Shown one piece after another: positions 1 through 19,999 of a DNA stretch of 64,000 nt. Below the pieces are notes generated by a model. That model was not told the origin of the DNA. It did not search any database and worked only from the letters and a program-made list of their open reading frames with translations. The translations under genes were made by a program, and so were the position numbers. Position 1 is the stretch's first letter, and every line of letters begins with the position of its first letter. The stretch is taken from positions 6,422,979-6,486,978 of the forward strand of contig NC_079418.1 of NCBI RefSeq assembly GCF_026213295.1, read 5' to 3'. The stretch comes from Gadus chalcogrammus. Taxonomy: Eukaryota; Chordata; Actinopteri; Gadiformes; Gadidae.

Positions 1-224
1 GGATGGGGGAGGAGGGGTGGAGGGGTGCAAGGGAGGGAGGGTGACGGACTGGACGACCGCCAACTCAATTAAGCCTGATTCAACTTCATTAGTGTCAATC
101 AATAGTACCCTGGACAAATGTCTCTCTCCCTTTCTCTCTCTTTATCGCCCCATCCCTCTCCTTCTCTCCATCTCTCTCTCCCCCTCCATCTCTCGCTCTC
201 TTCATCTCTCTCTCTCTCCCCCCA

Positions 225-283
<59 letters not shown>

Positions 284-560
284 CTCCTCTCTCTGTCTCT
301 TCTTCTCTCTCTCCCTCCCCTCGTCCCTCTCCCCTACTCCTCCCTCTCTCCCTCTCCTCTCCCTTCTGTGTGGGTGAAAGGGAAAGATTAAGAGAGAGAG
401 AGAGAGAGCAAGCGAGACAGAGAGAGAGAGAGAGGGGGGGGGGGGGGGGAGAGAGTGAGAGAGCGGGAGAGTGAGAGAGACTTCCCCAGTCCTCTCAACC
501 CTGTACCGGGTGCCAGTGAACCCCCCCTCCCCCAATCTGCCCCCCTCCATCTAAATCTCC
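1..560. repeat. Polypyrimidine tract followed by polypurine tract
   Basis: From about 119 to 373 the plus strand is nearly pure C/T (a long (TC)n core at 231-280). From about 376 to 481 it switches to G/A, with (GA)n and a G-run. The two halves are roughly complementary and could form a hairpin or triplex. The open frames across this stretch are products of the dinucleotide repeat and are not genes. No host exon is visible here. Confidence 0.85.
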
Positions 561-925
561 ATCGCTGACGCTAAATTACTCTTCGTTGCAGTGTTTAGGG
601 CAGCCTATGCATATATTTCGGGTATTAACATCTTTATACTGGTGTGCACTGAGCATAATGCGTCAATTAAGCCCTCCAAAATAAAAATAAACACAACCCG
701 TGTCTTAACCGTGTTGTCATCAGGCCCCCGCGCCTGTCATGCGCGTTTATCGCACGCGGCGGTCGGACGGATGGAGATGAAAAGGCGGACGCCGCGGGCG
801 AAATTGACTTGATTATCTTCCGTCAGTGACATTTTCCTTCCCACCAGACGTTGTCAGGGCAAATGAACGTAATGAGAGCGGTAATGGAAGTCTGCAGACG
901 CCGTCAACAGGAACAGAGGGGGCGC
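560..925. other. Unassigned unique sequence
   Basis: Non-repetitive sequence with no recognisable exon, splice pair or conserved protein. A short GC-richer patch lies around 725-800. Nothing else can be supported. Confidence 0.5.
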
Positions 926-1086
926 TTTGCATGGAGAAACAACAGCATCTGGTGGCGGCGTTCAGTACTGCACCCTCGGCCCCATCACTTGGCTCAGACC
1001 TTTGAGAACCTTTGCATGGAGCAAGAACGGCATCTTGTGGCTGCCATCAGCAATGCACCTTCAATCCCATTTTCTGGCCCAGACTT
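926..1086 (+). repeat. Two diverged ~80-bp direct repeats with protein-like similarity
   Basis: Two neighbouring units (about 926-1003 and 1010-1086) both begin CTTTGCATGGAG. In the same relative frame they read similar peptides: MEKQQHLVAAFSTAPS in the first and MEQERHLVAAISNAPS in the second. Differences are mostly conservative, so the unit may descend from a coding sequence, possibly a degraded gag-like or repeat-protein fragment. The frame is not open across both units. No parent family is recognised. Confidence 0.45.
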
Positions 1087-1093
1087 GACGTTA

Positions 1094-1356
1094 AAAGTCC
1101 CATGACACGCCACCAGGTGTGATTAGCCGTTACAAGCCGTTTTGAAAATCTGTCAAGTGGGCGTGTCAACCTAGAGTGTGACGGATAGATAAGCAACGTT
1201 TGCTACAGTCCACTGGGTAGGCTGGTAGACTGATCTAACCAGCGTACATCTAGGTGGACGCGGCCACTTGTGATGTCATAAAGGGAAGATTTTCAAAACG
1301 GCTTGTAACGGCTAATCACACTCACACCTGGTGACGTGGTGATGTCATGGGACCTT
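1094..1356. mobile_element. Short inverted-repeat element (MITE)
   Basis: The left end (AAAGTCCCATGACACGCCAC, then GTTACAAGCCGTTTTGAAAA) reappears as reverse complement at the right end (TTTTCAAAACGGCTTGTAAC, then GATGTCATGGGACCTTTA). Inverted arms of about 60 bp with a short unique centre indicate a non-autonomous DNA transposon. Its tip resembles that of the larger elements at 24048 and 32085. Confidence 0.75.
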
Positions 1357-1560
1357 TATATGATTTTGAAATGAGAGTATAAACCAGAAAAACAAACAGA
1401 TTTCAATTACATATTTAATCGTGATCTCGGGGATTGTAGAAGGTGGCAAGTCAGTGTTTGTTTTGCAGTTAGAAATGTGTCAATCCAGAATATATTCAGT
1501 CAAGTGGAAGACATTCAAACTTGCAGTTTATCAACGGTCAGTTACAGAGTATATCAGAAG

Positions 1561-1766
<206 letters not shown>

Positions 1767-1796
1767 GAAGGAGGAGGAGGAGTCCGTCTCTCCTCC

Positions 1797-3251
1797 TCAG
1801 TTGCAGCGGTCGGTGGTGCAGCAGATGGCCGCGACGTTAGGCATGGAGATGTAGCCTTGGCACACGGCCATGTTCATACACATCCTGAAGGAGTTGTCTG
1901 GGGAGGAGGAGGAGGAGGAGGAAGGAGTAGGAGGGGAGGGGGAGAAGAGGGAGGAGAGGAAGAGGATGAGAAGAGGGAGGAGGGGGAGGGGGGGTAGGAG
2001 GAGGAGCAGAGGTCGAGGAGGAGGGGAGAGGGGGAGGAGAGGAGGGGAAGGAGGGGGAGGAGAAGGAGGAGGTGCAGAAAGGAGGAGAGGCAGGCAAACA
2101 CAAATTAGTGTTTTGTGTGAGTGAGCGTTCATCACGGTGCGTACGTTTGTGCCTGTGAGCGAGCGTGCGTGCGTGCGTGAGTGAGTGAGTGAGTGAGTGA
2201 GTGAGTGAGTGAGTGAGTGAGTGAGTGAGTGAGTGAGTGAGTGAGTGAGTGAGTGAGTGAGTGAGTGAGTGAGTGAGTGAGTGAGTGAGTGAATGTGTGC
2301 GTGCGTCCGGCGTGTGTGCGGTGCTTACGGAGAGGGTAGAGGAACAGGACGCTTACGCAGGCGTTGTCCAGGCTGGAGCACGTCTGGACGCTGGTCGCCT
2401 CGCAGACGTCGTTGCCCTTGGAGAAACAGTAGTTACACTGGAGGGCGTCGCCAGGGCCAACCGCTGGAAGAGAAGGAGGGGTCAGGTGATAGGGTCAGAG
2501 GCAGGTGACACTTGGAGAGGTCGGTCGTCATGGTGATCGTGATTGGGATAATGATATTTCAGGGATCCCTTTTAAAAGTTAGGTGCAGGATTAGAGAAAA
2601 TCACGATCAGTTGCAAAGTTAAAAAGATTGATTCAAAGGGATTTAGAGCTGTCAAGCGATTAAAATATTTAATCGTGATTAATCGCATTAATGTCATAGT
2701 TAACTCACGATTAATCGCGATTAATCACACATTCTTCTTCTATGCTAAATATCCCTTGATTTTTTTGTCCCATAATTCTTCTCATTTTAATTATCTTATC
2801 AACATGGTGAAGTGCATCGGCTTGCCTTGTGTAAATGATTTTTTATTGATAACAACATTGGCATATACTGATCAAAACAGGACGATACAAAAAAAGAGCC
2901 TATAGTGCAATTAAACGACTGCTTTGAACAAATGTCATTTGAACATAGCAGTCAGGCTACTGCTTCTTTGTTTTGAGCCAAAGGAAAAAAAAAACATGTT
3001 TTTTTTTTTTTTTTGCAAATAAAATAATTGCGTTAATCGCGCGATAATTTTTTAACGCCGTTAAAATTGGTTTGCGTTAACGCCGTTAATAACGCGTTTA
3101 ACTGACAGCTCTAGAATTTATATAATACGTAGCATCGACTAATTTAGTTCTCAATTTAATTCCTGACTCCTTAAATCTCACCAGAGACACCATCACACCT
3201 ACCTTGACACAGAGCCAGCAAACCAAGAATCGCCCAAGCGGCTATCTTCAT
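1797..3251 (-). CDS. Small secreted Ly6/three-finger protein, 3 exons
   Basis: Coding exons on the minus strand are 3251-3203, 2463-2329 and 1897-1797 (49+135+101 nt, 94 codons plus stop), all with GT/AG borders and matching phases. Exon 1 encodes a signal peptide ([16 protein letters not shown]). Exon 2 opens the mature domain with LQCNYC. Exon 3 ends with the family signature CCTTDRCN directly before the stop. The mature part has ten cysteines, as in canonical Ly6/uPAR three-finger domains. There is no hydrophobic tail after the last CN, so a GPI anchor is not predicted and the protein should be secreted, like SLURP-type members (inference). The exact orthologue is not recognised. Intron 2 holds a (GTGA)n array and intron 1 holds an inverted-repeat transposon. 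The polypyrimidine tracts and the start ATG directly before the signal peptide support this model. Confidence 0.85.
2176..2292. repeat. (GTGA)n tetranucleotide array
   Basis: About 29 uninterrupted GTGA units follow a few GTGC units. The array lies in intron 2 of the Ly6-like gene, about 35 bp from the exon 2 donor side. Confidence 0.95.
2645..3114. mobile_element. Inverted-repeat element with AGAGCTGTCA termini
   Basis: The left end reads AGAGCTGTCAAGCGATTAAA and the right end ACTGACAGCTCTAG, which are reverse complements. The interior has many TTAATCGCG/CGCGATTAA palindromic motifs and no ORF. This resembles widespread vertebrate hAT-type MITEs with an AGRGCTGTCA tip. It sits in intron 1 of the Ly6-like gene. 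A clear target duplication was not found. Confidence 0.7.
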
Positions 3252-3339
3252 TGTGAGTCTGTTATCGGAAAGAAGGCGCACTTCGAACGGCTTCAGAGGA
3301 GCTGGCTTGAGATGAGTTCGCTTCCAATATGCGAGTCTC

Positions 3340-3362
3340 ACCTTCTAGACTTTTTAAGCCTC
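3340..3362 (-). promoter_or_regulatory. Possible TATA-like box of the Ly6-like gene
   Basis: Read on the minus strand, GGCTTAAAAAGTC lies about 100 nt upstream of the start ATG at 3251. That would place transcription start about 70 nt before the ATG. The match is weak and nothing else marks the promoter. Confidence 0.25.
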
Positions 3363-3588
3363 TCGAAACTCTGTGTGTCTGCATCACGTGTCCCAAGCAG
3401 ACCGTTTATATTACGACACAGTAAACTCTCCAGTATTTCGCAATGAGGCTATGGTGAAATGCATGCAATTCTCACGCCTCTATAAATACCCTAAATTAAT
3501 ATTTATTGAACATCAATCCTGACCGGACCTCTGTAATTATCCCCTAAATCATCTTTTTTTTTCTTTTCTTTAACATATATATGAATGC

Positions 3589-4004
3589 TTGGAAAGGCAG
3601 GGAAACATTGCACAAGACAAGCACTCAACCTGTGATTTCTTAACAGTAGGGGACAAGGGGAACTTCAGGAATGAGATTGCGACAGTATCCAATCCCGTTT
3701 CTTTGCTCACTGTCTCAACCCTAACCCTCATTGCTACCCCTCATTGCTACCCCTCATTGCTACCCCTCATTGCTACCCCTAACCGAACCCCTACCAAATG
3801 GGACAACCCTACCCTGTGACGTCATCATGGCCTCCCCGTGCCCCCTAGCAGATAACCAGACCCCTGGTAATGTTACAAGAGACAGACTGGCTGCCATTGT
3901 CTCGGGCAACGAGCAAGACCCATTGTAAAGATGTTTAACCTGAAATGGTATTTATATTTTGTAATTGGCATGTTTAAATAAAGTATTTAAAAAAAAAAAA
4001 AAAA
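3589..4004 (+). repeat. Sequence ending in AATAAA and poly(A), probably a retrocopy tail
   Basis: Includes four tandem units of TCATTGCTACCCC (3728-3780). Near the end, TTTAAATAAAGTATTT is followed by a run of A (about 3990-4004). A polyadenylation signal followed by a genomic A-tract suggests the 3' end of a reverse-transcribed RNA on the plus strand. No parent gene is recognised and no long ORF is present. Confidence 0.4.
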
Positions 4005-4076
4005 TTAATACTATTTGTCCCTCGTAATATACCTTTATTTTGAATGTCACTTAGCTACATGTTAAAGGTGGTATTA

Positions 4077-4647
4077 GGGTGCACTCACACTAGGCCATCT
4101 GGCCGTGGCCGTTGGCCGTTTTCACACCTAACCGTGCTCAAATGGCCCCATTGTTCTCTGGCCTGCACTCACACTAGGCCATCTGGCCGTGGCCGTTGGC
4201 CGTCGCAGCTGTGGCCTGGCCACGGAAGGCTCTTGTACATACGTCATCACGTCGTAACACGTCATCACCAAGCGTCCGCTGCATGGACCATAATAAAGTC
4301 TGCCGCCAGTCAGAGTTTTAACAACAATGGACAACAACACAGAGAACACACCAACAGTTGAACTGCTTGATGCGATGTTTACCGTTTAATGGGAAAGAAG
4401 GCTCGTCGCCTTTATTATGTCCGTGGTCGTCGCATTGACTATACGTCATCCAGCTCAGGTTGCGTAGCCGTGCGTGTGCGCGTGTCGGCTCATTAGCATC
4501 TGTACCGTAGCGGCCCGTGCCGTAGCAGCACACCTCTCCCAAGTGGCCAAATTGGCCCGGCCTGGTCAGACTGGCCACACTCACACTGGCAGATTTGAGC
4601 ATGGTTAGGCCACGGCCACGGCCAGATGGCCTAGTGTGACTGCACCC
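4077..4647. mobile_element. Harbinger-type MITE with TTA target duplication
   Basis: Terminal inverted repeats of about 35 bp (GGGTGCACTCACACTAGGCC at the left; GGCCTAGTGTGACTGCACCC at the right) are flanked by TTA on both sides (4074-4076 and 4648-4650), the duplication expected for PIF/Harbinger. The left terminal repeat is partly duplicated inside the element at about 4164-4204. There is no transposase ORF, so the copy is non-autonomous. Confidence 0.85.
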
Positions 4648-5115
4648 TTAGATAATAATCGGTTATGAACAAGAACACTTTAGAAGAAACACTTTATTTA
4701 AATAAGAAACACTGAACCACACATCTAAAAATACACACACACGCATCTAAAAATACACACACACACACACACACTCTCTCTCTCAGCTTTTGAGAGAATG
4801 GTGGAGAATCACATCTTCTCAACCATTCCGCCAACTTTGCCTCGCTCTCCTCATGCCTCGCCTGCTCCCTGGCACTCTCCTCTTGGAAGGGGTGTCTGGG
4901 GTGGTGGAAGAGGTGCCTGGGGTGGAGGAGCATGAGGGAGAGGTGGGGGGGGGGGGGCTGGTGGCAGTGGACTCAACGAAGTCCTGAAAGAAAACGAATA
5001 AGAAGGAATTAGGAATTATATGCCAGAACTGGTTGATATGGCCATATGTTATGTACAATATATAATAGTTATGTACACAATATAGTACTGCCAAAAAATA
5101 CATTGATTAACCATG

Positions 5116-5265
5116 TAATATTACTAATATAATATAATATATTAGTATATATAATAATACTTATAGAATATTACTAATATAATATTACTAATATAATATA
5201 ATATATTAGTATATATAATATTACTTATAGAATATTACTAATATAATATAATATATTAGTATAAC
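5116..5265. repeat. AT-rich tandem repeat
   Basis: Repeats of ATTACTAATATAATATAAT and related units of roughly 70 bp. Low-complexity and inside the intron of the element at 4690-5640. Confidence 0.8.
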
Positions 5266-5329
5266 TCTTATTTTTTAACCTGGAGTCACTAGAACATGGA
5301 AGATCTGGATATCATACGACATGATATGC

Positions 5330-5470
5330 AGCCCGGTCTGCAGAGCCCGGTTGACGGCCGGGCTGCAGAGCCCGGTCGATGGCCGGGCTTCGGCCGCGGA
5401 CGGCCGCGGACTTTCGCGATCTTCCGAGAGTCCACGGCCGGGCTTCGAAGCCCGCGGCCGGGCTGCAGAG
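5330..5470. repeat. GC-rich GGCCGGGCT/AGCCCGG repeats
   Basis: Several direct and inverted copies of a GGCCGGGCTGCAGAGCCCGG-like unit make this a GC island able to fold strongly. A related GC-rich block occurs at 63105-63190 in opposite orientation, which supports common descent with the element at the right end of the window. Confidence 0.75.
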
Positions 5471-5700
5471 TATAATTAATAAAATAATTACTAGTTAATT
5501 ACAGATAAAACACTTACGTTTGGGTTTTTCCAATCCTGTCGCATCTTTTCGCCCTCCATCTTGTCTAGGATATTTCTTGATTTTCCGTTTTCTCGCAAGG
5601 TATTGTGGGAGCAAGTCACAACTGAAGCGCTTTGAGGGTGCCCATCGAAAATCTCAATTTTGAGGGGATGTTAGCCCTCCCCCTACCCCTTAAGCTACCT

Positions 5701-5898
5701 TTAAAATGGAATTGGGACATGGCTCCACGGCGCGTGAACGCGCAACAGCGAGGGTTAGGGCTGAGATTTTGAAGCGAGCCAAGTAATGGGATTCAACCTT
5801 AAAATGGTATTGGGACATGGCTCCACGGCGCGTGAACGCGCAACATCGAGGGTTAGGGCTGAGATTTTGAAGCGAGCCAAGTAATGGGATTCAACCTT
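5701..5898. repeat. 98-bp tandem duplication
   Basis: Two nearly identical 98-bp units start at 5701 and 5799 (TTAAAATGG[A/T]ATTGGGACAT). Differences are only a few bases, so the duplication is recent. No coding content. Confidence 0.9.
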
Positions 5899-5989
5899 AG
5901 ACTGGGAGTGAACTTCCTCAAAATCTCACACGGGGCGCAGTGTGATTTAGCATAATCGTGTGTAGTCCTCTAGTCGCCGCTAGATGGCG

Positions 5990-6470
5990 CCAGGTTGCCG
6001 CTAATAAATTAATAGAAAATGAATAAATAAATAATTTATATATATATATGTATTTATATATTTATTTATTATGCATATTATATTTAAATATAATGTATTA
6101 TTAGATTTATTTATAGTTATTATAATTATTATTATTAATAATAATAATAATAATGACAATACATTCGATTTAAATATTATATATTTTATGTTTTTTATGC
6201 TTTTCCATGTACTCATAGACCCTTTAAAGATTTAACACAAACATTTTATTTAAATATTTAAATAATATTAATAATTTAATGAGAACGTATAACCATATCT
6301 CGTTCACACCATGATGCCCCAGTTGAACCGTCTCATGGGGTTATCTGTGAGCCTTACTAATACATTCAACTAAATATATATGTAGGCCTATATAATATAT
6401 ATACGGGAGACTCAATGCAAGTGGGCGGAGTGTCCAAATCTGTGCGTCAGAGCCGCTACTCAATCGCTGC
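5990..6470. other. AT-rich spacer upstream of ccdc80
   Basis: Very AT-rich sequence with (ATT)n and (AATA)n stretches. Around 6380-6410 there is a TATATAATATATATACGGG string that could hold a TATA-like site for ccdc80, but this is not demonstrable. No exon is seen. Confidence 0.4.
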
Positions 6471-6565
6471 CTTCTTTTAGGAAGAGAGAGCGAGAGAGAG
6501 GAAGAGAGAGCGGGTGGGGGAGAGCGAGAGAGAGGGAGGGAGGGGGGTTAGAGGGAGAGAGAGAG

Positions 6566-6637
<72 letters not shown>

Positions 6638-6640
6638 AGA
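6470..6640. repeat. (GA)n microsatellite in the ccdc80 5' region
   Basis: A purine tract with a nearly pure (GA)n core at about 6556-6635. It lies about 420 bp before the ccdc80 start codon and may be part of the 5' UTR or promoter. Confidence 0.9.
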
Positions 6641-7057
6641 AGGTCCTCAGAGTGCAGATGGAGCCCCTGGTCCCAGCAGGACTGGATAATCTTGTTGGAA
6701 AAGACGCACAGAGCGTTCTTGGCTCTAATCATAGGATGAAAATTTGTATAACTACACCCGTTCCCGTCTAAAGAACTATTTTCAAAGGTCTTATCGGTCC
6801 GTTTTGCCAACACCTTCCCTCTCAGTGGATTACGATGCGGTTTGGAGTACGACGCAAAAGCTGTGAGGGTGGAGGTATTCGCGTATTTGCGTCCGGACTT
6901 CTATGGATGTCGTTCCCAAACGCTTCGGAATGACTTCGGGCATGGCCGTTACGCAGAGATTTTACGCGTGGAACGACTAAGGAGAACGACAGAGACTGAG
7001 ATGGCCTCCTCGATTCAAAGACTGAAGCTTTCTTCCTTTTCCACGGGACGTCCCGGC

Positions 7058-16054
<8,997 letters not shown>

Positions 16055-16709
16055 GCGGGGAGTGTCGGTTGTGGGTGGGATGGGGGTGTTGTAAGGAGGA
16101 TGGATGCGGTCATCGTGGTTACGGTTACTAGGCATGTGTGTGTGTGTGTGTGTGTGTTTCTACACACAATGTTTTGAGTCACGTGGGCTGACAACACAAC
16201 ACAAAACTACACTACCCAATCAAACACGGTCGACGGTTGTAGTAGTTACGGTTACAACGCGATTCTGGTCATAGTGGGTGTCGTGACGCTCAGTGGGTCG
16301 GATGAGGGCGTCACCCAAGACGATGGATACGGTCACCCTGGTTAGGGTCGCTAGGTGACCATTCTGGCGTGTGTCGTGTCGGTTGATCGGATGAGGGGGG
16401 TCGTGACTGGACGACGGGTAAAGTCACCACGGACACAACTTGGACAAATTCGGTTACCGCAGTTACAGTTGCTAGATGACTGTGCTGCGTGTGTCGATTG
16501 ACCATATGTTTTTATCAATGTTTAAGGCTCAGGGTACGATTTGTATTTTAACTGCTTTCCAGAATGTGGTTGTAATGATTTGAGTGTGTTCATTTTTGTA
16601 TTGTTGTGTACTTAAATATATTCAAACAATATCGTATAGATGTATTTTGATGTTGTTGGACGATGTCAAGCTCAGGCTTAATGTACCATTTCTGGAATCT
16701 GAATTTCTG

Positions 16710-16715
16710 AATAAA
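16710..16715 (+). terminator. Candidate polyadenylation signal of ccdc80
   Basis: AATAAA about 655 nt after the stop codon. It is the first canonical signal downstream and precedes the MITE at 16862. Confidence 0.5.
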
Positions 16716-16861
16716 AACGTTTACTTTGTTTTTACATCCAATGTTTGAACAAAATGTTTCTCTGTATATATTTAGATACAATTCAATAGGTAATTGTTCC
16801 AATTTGAATTTAAGTATTTGTAAATCTTTATTTGAATTGGGCTGCATGTAGATTACACTAC

Positions 16862-17368
16862 TTAAAGGTTGGTTATGGGATTTGCAAAACTCCAGCAGAT
16901 TTTGGAAAATACACAACTCAAATGGTCCTACCCCCTCTCCTTCAACGCTGACTCTGACTCCACCCATTCCAAGTACATGGACGCCCAATCATGCACGAGC
17001 GAATCATGCACGCAAGAGCGAGCCATTAGCTAGTTAGCTAGCTCCAGTAGCTACCGCAGGGTAACAACAAACAGAAGCTTGCTCTGGGTCACAAGCTTTG
17101 AGTACGTGCACGAAGGGGTCACGCGCGGGGAGAGGGGGAGGGGGAGTGCAGTACCACCGTTTGATTGACGTACTTACTGTCCAATGCCACTCGGTGTGTC
17201 TGGAAATCATCGGCTGGAGTTTTTCGAGCCCTGCCCATTCCACAGATGATTGACTTGTTTAATTTTCATGTCAGTACTTCTAACTCAGTGGCTGTAAGTG
17301 GGTTATGATAAGGATTAAGTAATTTTGCGAAAATTGCCAAAAAAGAGAATTCCATACCCAACCTTTAA
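16862..17368. mobile_element. ~500-bp MITE, copy 1 (TTAAAGGTTGG termini)
   Basis: Left end TTAAAGGTTGGTTATGGGAT; right end CCATACCCAACCTTTAA, its reverse complement. The interior matches copies at 35294-35830 and 39154-39646. No transposase ORF. It sits between ccdc80 and atg3. Confidence 0.85.
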
Positions 17369-17569
17369 AATAAATAAATAAAACGTTTAATTCTATTAAA
17401 CGTTACTTACCTCATTTGCGAATGGCCCATAACTTTTTAACAAATGAACTATATGACAATAATAACATTGCCAAAATAATACTACTTTAAGTTTATTAAT
17501 TAGAGTAATCAATTACAGATTCCGTCCCTATCTGCTCCCTGCCTTTTGTGAACAATCCCGACTCTCGAT

Positions 17570-17700
17570 CGCCATTCTCGCGATACTTCAACAGAGGAAT
17601 CGACTCTCGGCTGCCAGCTCTCGCGATACTTCAACAGAGGAACAGACTCTCGGATTCAAGTTCTCGCGATACTGCAACAGCGGAAGGAGATCCTGGTCTG
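17570..17700 (+). promoter_or_regulatory. Three 43-bp repeats with TCTCGCGATA, atg3 promoter region
   Basis: TCTCGCGATA occurs at 17576, 17619 and 17662, exactly 43 bp apart, within a threefold repeat (TTCAACAGAGGAATCGACTC and variants). The element differs by one base from TCTCGCGAGA, a known CGCG-type core-promoter motif bound by BANP. It lies 100-220 bp before the atg3 ATG, where a TATA-less housekeeping promoter would be expected. Confidence 0.55.
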
Positions 17701-17795
17701 ACAGATCATGTGACCCTCCCTCAGTGAGCACACACACACAAACACGTACCCAGACCACCGTGTTTGGGTCCTGGTTGATCTACTACTGTTCCGCG

Positions 17796-17905
17796 ATGCA
17801 GAACGTGTTTAACTCGGTGAAGGGTACGGCGCTGGGCGTCGCGGAGTTCCTAACCCCGGTGTTGAAGGTAAGAGACCCGCACGGACCCGGAGCCGCCACC
17901 TCACA

Positions 17906-17998
<93 letters not shown>

Positions 17999-18380
17999 TC
18001 AAAACATACACACACTAATGTAACATACTAATGACAAGCACACTAATGTAACATACACACACACTAATGTAACACACTATGTAACACTCACACAACAATG
18101 TAACACACTAGGTAAGAGACACTCGGTGGGGGTGACACCGTCCAGCTCGGAGCCACCACCTCACCTCACACACACACACTGTCAAAACATACACACACTG
18201 TCAAAACACACACACACTGTCAAAACATGCACACACACACGCACACGCACACCCCACACACACTGTCAAAACATACACACACTAATGACACACACAAACA
18301 CACACACACTGTCCAAACATACACACACTAATGACACACAAACACACACCCGCACACACACACACACACTTTCCAAACAT

Positions 18381-18459
<79 letters not shown>

Positions 18460-19399
18460 TGTAAAATACACGCACACACATACACACACACTAATGTAAC
18501 ACACTAGTAATGACACACAGACACACACACACACACACACAAAAAAATACACACACTACTGTTACACACTAATGACGTTGCTACATCATGTTGTGTGTTT
18601 TTGTTTCACCCAAAGGAATCCAAATTCAAAGAGACCGGAGTCATCACACCAGAGGAGGTGAGAACACACTACATCGTTAATACATCTACCTGTCTGTCAC
18701 GCATTCCTCCGTTTACTACGTTAATTAGAGTATCTAATCATTAACCTTTGATTCTTCTAATAGTTTGTAGCTGCTGGCGATCACCTGGTCCACCACTGTC
18801 CCACATGGAAATGGTGAGTGTCTGTTGGTGTCTTGGAGGAAACCAGGTCTGTGGACCTTCTCTGAGGTAGAGAAGGTCTCTCGTGTGCCTAGGAGGTCTG
18901 TGGACCTTCTCTGTGGTAGAGGAGGTCTCTCAGTTGTCTAGGAGGACAGCAGTGACCTTCTCTGAGGTAGAGGTCTTTCTCTACTAAGGTCACGTGATTA
19001 AAGCAGTTCACAGCAGGGTGTCAATAGTTCAGGCCTGTCAGTCACACGTGACGTCCAGTGTTTGTTTTGAGGAGTGCAATAAGTTAATTTGAAACCACTC
19101 TGTTTCAAATTACGACGTTGTCCTCGTCAATCGAGTCTCGCATAATTCCAAGTGTTAAGGCTATCACACAATTACACGTTTGCATTTTTTCCAGAGCTCA
19201 ATCTTATGTAAATGAGGTAATTTGAGGTAAATTGCAGGAGATTTGTCGAGCAAAAACAAACCATCGACATACTCTAGAATTCCCCTCGCCGCGGTCATCC
19301 TAACTTTGGATTGAAATACCGCAGTGCGAAATTTAACCGTATCAAACTGAAAAATGAACTTAGTCTCTGCTTTATTAAGACCTTATGATTCAAGCTAAC

Positions 19400-19482
<83 letters not shown>

Positions 19483-19950
19483 CACCCCCCCAACACACGA
19501 GATATGTCCGACCTTACAAACATGGCCTCTTTGCCACACCGCCATGAAGGCTAAGACAGGTCAATCAGACCCTATGGCTTACAGGTTCGACAGGGGACGG
19601 TGGTTGACGATGTGTGTCTGCCTCTTCCTCTTCTTCTAGGGCGGCGGGGGAGGAGTCGAAGGTGAAGCCGTACCTGCCCTCGGACAAACAGTTCCTCCTC
19701 ACGCGCAACGGTGAGACCCCAACCACTGCTGGATCACAACATTTACATCTTTACTTTAGTGTTCATGAACTGAAAGTGTAGTCACGACTTGAGTCAGTCC
19801 GTATTGATGAGGGCATTAATATAGTTGATTAACTTAGGAATAACGATTCAAGTTATACCTGAGGTCACGTCCAAACATGCCGTGCGCTGCGCCTGACGTG
19901 TGTGTGTATGTCGCTGTGTCTTTCTATCTCTTTCTTTCTCTGTGTGGGTG

Positions 19951-19999
<49 letters not shown>

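Larger units (their letters stand above)
4690..5640 (-). mobile_element. Fragment of a two-exon transposon-borne ORF
   Basis: On the minus strand a coding-looking piece ending KMRQDWKNPN before GTAAG (about 5580-5514) is followed by an intron. A second exon starts after TTTCTTTCAG at about 4985, with a Ser/Thr/Pro-rich stretch (DFVESTATSPPPPTSPSCSS) and then, in a shifted frame, an E/A/R-rich helix-like stretch. The same intron end and a related second exon recur on the plus strand at 63390-63545, so this is an interspersed element. It may be the accessory (Myb/MADF-type) ORF of a Harbinger-like transposon, but that is a guess. Confidence 0.45.

Noticed and set aside
95..550. Ser/Leu- and Arg/Glu-rich ORFs
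   Set aside because: Translations of (CT)n and (GA)n microsatellites.
16202..16500. Additional coding exon after ccdc80
   Set aside because: GYG-like peptides here come from repeat copies of the C-terminal segment. They follow the TAG in the same exon, with no splice site pair.
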